From: Phlebopus portentosus | Lineage: Eukaryota > Basidiomycota > Agaricomycetes > Boletales > Boletinellaceae | Direction of reading: 5' to 3' | Assembly: GCA_037892935.1 (NCBI GenBank) | Contig: JAYXKI010000010.1 | Coordinates: 186,001-250,000 of the forward strand | DNA: 64,000 nt | Part shown: positions 61,751 through 64,000 of the stretch, one piece after another | Layout: each line of letters begins with the position of its first letter | Position numbering within the stretch: position 1 is the stretch's first letter | Program-made: the position numbers and the translations under genes | The notes under the pieces: model-generated | Seen by the model: only the letters and a program-made list of their open reading frames with translations | Told to the model about the DNA's origin: nothing | Database searches by the model: none

Positions 61751-63550
61751 TATGTACATTTGTGCCGATGTATAAGAAATATCAATAACGTTTTGCGCGA
61801 CTTCCAATTAGTCTCTGGAAGTTGTTGCAGGCACATCGTGTGCTCAGCGCTGTCGGTGAGATGAATGCGCTGCAGTCGTTGGCAAAGAGAGCGACTGCGA
61901 ACCTCACGTTCGTGGGATTGGTTAAAAATGAAAGACGGCGGAAATTGAGTATCGGTTGGAAAGTTGTTGCGATCCGTTATTTGGTCTGGCAATACATCCA
62001 TTTGTACCTTCGTCTCATTTCGGCCTAGTTTTCCTTCGCACAATGTCGGTTTCGAGATATCCGCAACAGGAAAAGGATCTCTGGTCTTGCGAGGTGAGTT
62101 GCGGCGTCGAGCACCGACACTTTCATGGTTTGGCAAGAGGGCAAATTGACCAAAGCGCCAAAGTCTGCACAAGATACTTCCGACTGAACGGCGGGTTTCG
62201 TGCAAAAATGGTGCCTCGATGAAAAACATCTTGATTAAGAATGTACTTACAATTTGCAATGAAGCGACCAAAACCAAAGATGCACATGAAGATTAAATTT
62301 AGGCCGGTGACAAGCATCCAAACATGATTTCGCAGGTCTCCAAAAGGTGGAGCGGAGCATTTGCCCAAACAACGAAGTCGGTGATAGTGCATTTTAAAGA
62401 CGGGTTTAGTCTTAGCGTAAGTAGCTAGGTGGAGATACATGTGACATGCATTATGAATGCAGCTGAGTTGAGTGAGAGAACCGCAACAAATGTAATGAGG
62501 ACCGGCTGTACGGTTCTGATCACCAGATAGTCGAACGACATGAACGATTCGAAGCACAGAGAAAGGCGCACCTTACATGTAAGTGGTCACGGAGAAACCC
62601 AAATCATTAGCTGACACATGTAAGGCATAACTCTAGCCATCATTGAAAATTAACTGAACGAAATCGCGCGTAAGCAGCCGCACGTTCGAAGCGCTCGCTA
62701 GCTTATCTGACCCTCGAAGAAAGGTTCGGCATCGAGTCAAAGGCTCTCAGAGCTCCAGAGCGATTTCTCTCAGCAAAGCGTCAACCACTTACTTTACCAA
62801 GTTTCCCTACCGCTTATTGATACGGTTTGCACATTTCATACCAGACCTGGCGCACATCGTGCAGACTGGCCAGTAATCAGATTAGGACATGGTAGAACTT
62901 CTGCTAGTGACTTTATGATTCAGTCATCACCGCGCGCAGAGATCGGGGACTTCTAGCCGTTTGATGGTAATGCTGCTATGCGAGATATCAGATATGCAAC
63001 AGATGCATAGCCCAGTTTTGCTGGGTCACACAGACATACTCACGGATATGATCGTCAACTCTTGATGCCTATGAGTGCATAATGATCACTGTGGCTAGAG
63101 TCCTTTGCAGAAGCGCACACCGTTCCTGTGTCTACGATATTGTCCGTCCGTGGCCATGGTGGTTGAAGTTGGCATTCGTCGATCTCATTTCATTCGGAGA
63201 GCCAATTGGATGTGTCTATGGACTATTCGCTGGAATGTATACCTTCAAACATACTGACCCTTCTCACTAGATTAGTGCTACTTCCTGGGACAACATTTCT
63301 GTATGCTTCTAGGTAGAGTGCATAGCTTCGAAACTGGACGGAATCAAAAACTGGACGAATAATTTATGTCATAATGAAACGTGGGAAATTGCCTTTTACG
63401 CCACTCTGTGGCGTATTCCTTTGTACAAAGGATGATACTTCCTTTTCACAGAATCTACGCCCACCACGAACCTCTCGGATTAGATTCCGCATACATCTCG
63501 TCCATACTCATTCCCGATAGCTACCATCACTTCCCAAACCTTTTCTAACA
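61751..63550. other. Gene-poor stretch, no confident gene
   Basis: 1.8 kb with minus-strand open frames (61750-62277 and 62123-62557, the latter with a hydrophobic LVTGLNLIFMCIFGFGRFIA stretch followed by a GTAAGT donor) that could be remnants of a membrane-protein gene. No family motif or consistent exon chain emerges. Confidence 0.3.
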
Positions 63551-64000
63551 ATGTCTAACGGTCAGTTGATCTGCTCGCATTCAAGCCACAACCATCTAAC
63601 ATCCACAACCCGTCAATTATACAGTGCTTAAGCGAAGATGGCGAGAACTAAACGGCATAAGCGATCATTCCAGTCCCGCTTCTGCCTACATTGCGACTAG
63701 CCCCGGATCAGACTTGATAAACGGGCACACTCAAAATTTGGCCAACTGGCCACCAAAGCTTCGACGGAAGTTTGTTAAAGGCAAGTCTTGTCTTTCAGTA
63801 TAACTACAGTGTCAGTCACGCTATTCGGCGCGACCTCAACGTGGTTTCTCGAGAACACCTCCCCAAGATGGTTCTCAAACACTCAAGCCACAGCTAGACA
63901 AACTAAGTAAACCTCCGAGGCTGACAGTACTCCGACAGAGGACACAAAAGCAACCACGCCTAACGGATTTCCTATGCCAATATCTTCGAGTGCTCTCCCA
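63551..64000 (+). CDS. Start of an unidentified gene, cut by the window edge
   Basis: ATG at 63551 in a 10-nt first exon (MSN), donor GTCAGT at 63561, acceptor cag at 63622-63624, then VLKRRWRELNGISDHSSPAS and LANWPPKLRRKFVK, basic and open. Beyond 63780 a further intron is needed; coding-like frames continue (SVTLFGATSTWFLENTSPRW). Too little is present to name a family. The phase-consistent splice after three codons is the main support. Confidence 0.35.

Noticed and set aside
62123..62557. Third member of the 4-TM A family (FGDLR followed by hydrophobic residues)
   Set aside because: Only a short resemblance to GDLRRMT; no micro-exon, no W-E or GW.AK motif.

Overview
The window is eukaryotic nuclear DNA from a filamentous fungus, almost certainly a basidiomycete of the mushroom class (Agaricomycetes). 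Protein-coding genes on both strands are cut by many 45-90 nt introns with GT..AG ends. Intergenic spaces are about 0.2-1 kb. Several proteins belong to membrane families typical of Agaricomycetes: DUF6533-like and DUF6534-like multi-pass proteins, and single-pass surface proteins with a beta-rich ectodomain. I saw no bacterial operons, CRISPR array, rRNA, convincing tRNA or intact transposon.

Layout. 1-822: 3' end of a secreted aspartic protease. 1.1-5.6 kb: first copy of a three-gene module, with 4-TM protein A (minus), 4-TM protein B (plus) and a UbiA-type prenyltransferase (minus). 6.0-19.1 kb: a small orphan gene, the splicing factor PHF5A/Rds3, a GT15 alpha-mannosyltransferase, a UFD4/TRIP12-type HECT ubiquitin ligase and a class III aminotransferase. 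19.7-26.7 kb: a damaged surface-protein gene, a DnaJ-X co-chaperone and a DUF6534-like membrane protein. 27.9-30.3 kb: carnitine acetyltransferase and a 64-residue membrane peptide. 31.3-35.5 kb: second copy of the A-B-UbiA module, with the UbiA gene in the opposite orientation relative to its neighbours. 36.5-40 kb: a Ser-rich basic protein and xylulokinase. 41-48.3 kb: acetyl-CoA carboxylase. 49-56.6 kb: a C2H2 zinc-finger protein, proteasome ATPase Rpt4, a DUF6533-like membrane protein and dynactin p25. 57.3-60.8 kb: an unusual membrane protein whose tail is built from tandemly repeated exons. 60.8-64 kb: a perfect 33-bp inverted repeat, three ~250-bp tandem repeats, gene-poor DNA and the start of an unidentified gene.

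Most recognised genes are housekeeping functions and do not form one pathway. The exception is the A-B-UbiA module. It occurs twice 26 kb apart, and its two 4-TM families are distant paralogues that share a 17-nt micro-exon at the same place. This is the strongest candidate here for something undescribed. A repeated theme is single-base frame breaks in otherwise recognisable genes (4-TM A copy 1, the 19.7-kb surface protein, xylulokinase). They are either real decay or residual assembly indels, and reads are needed to tell.
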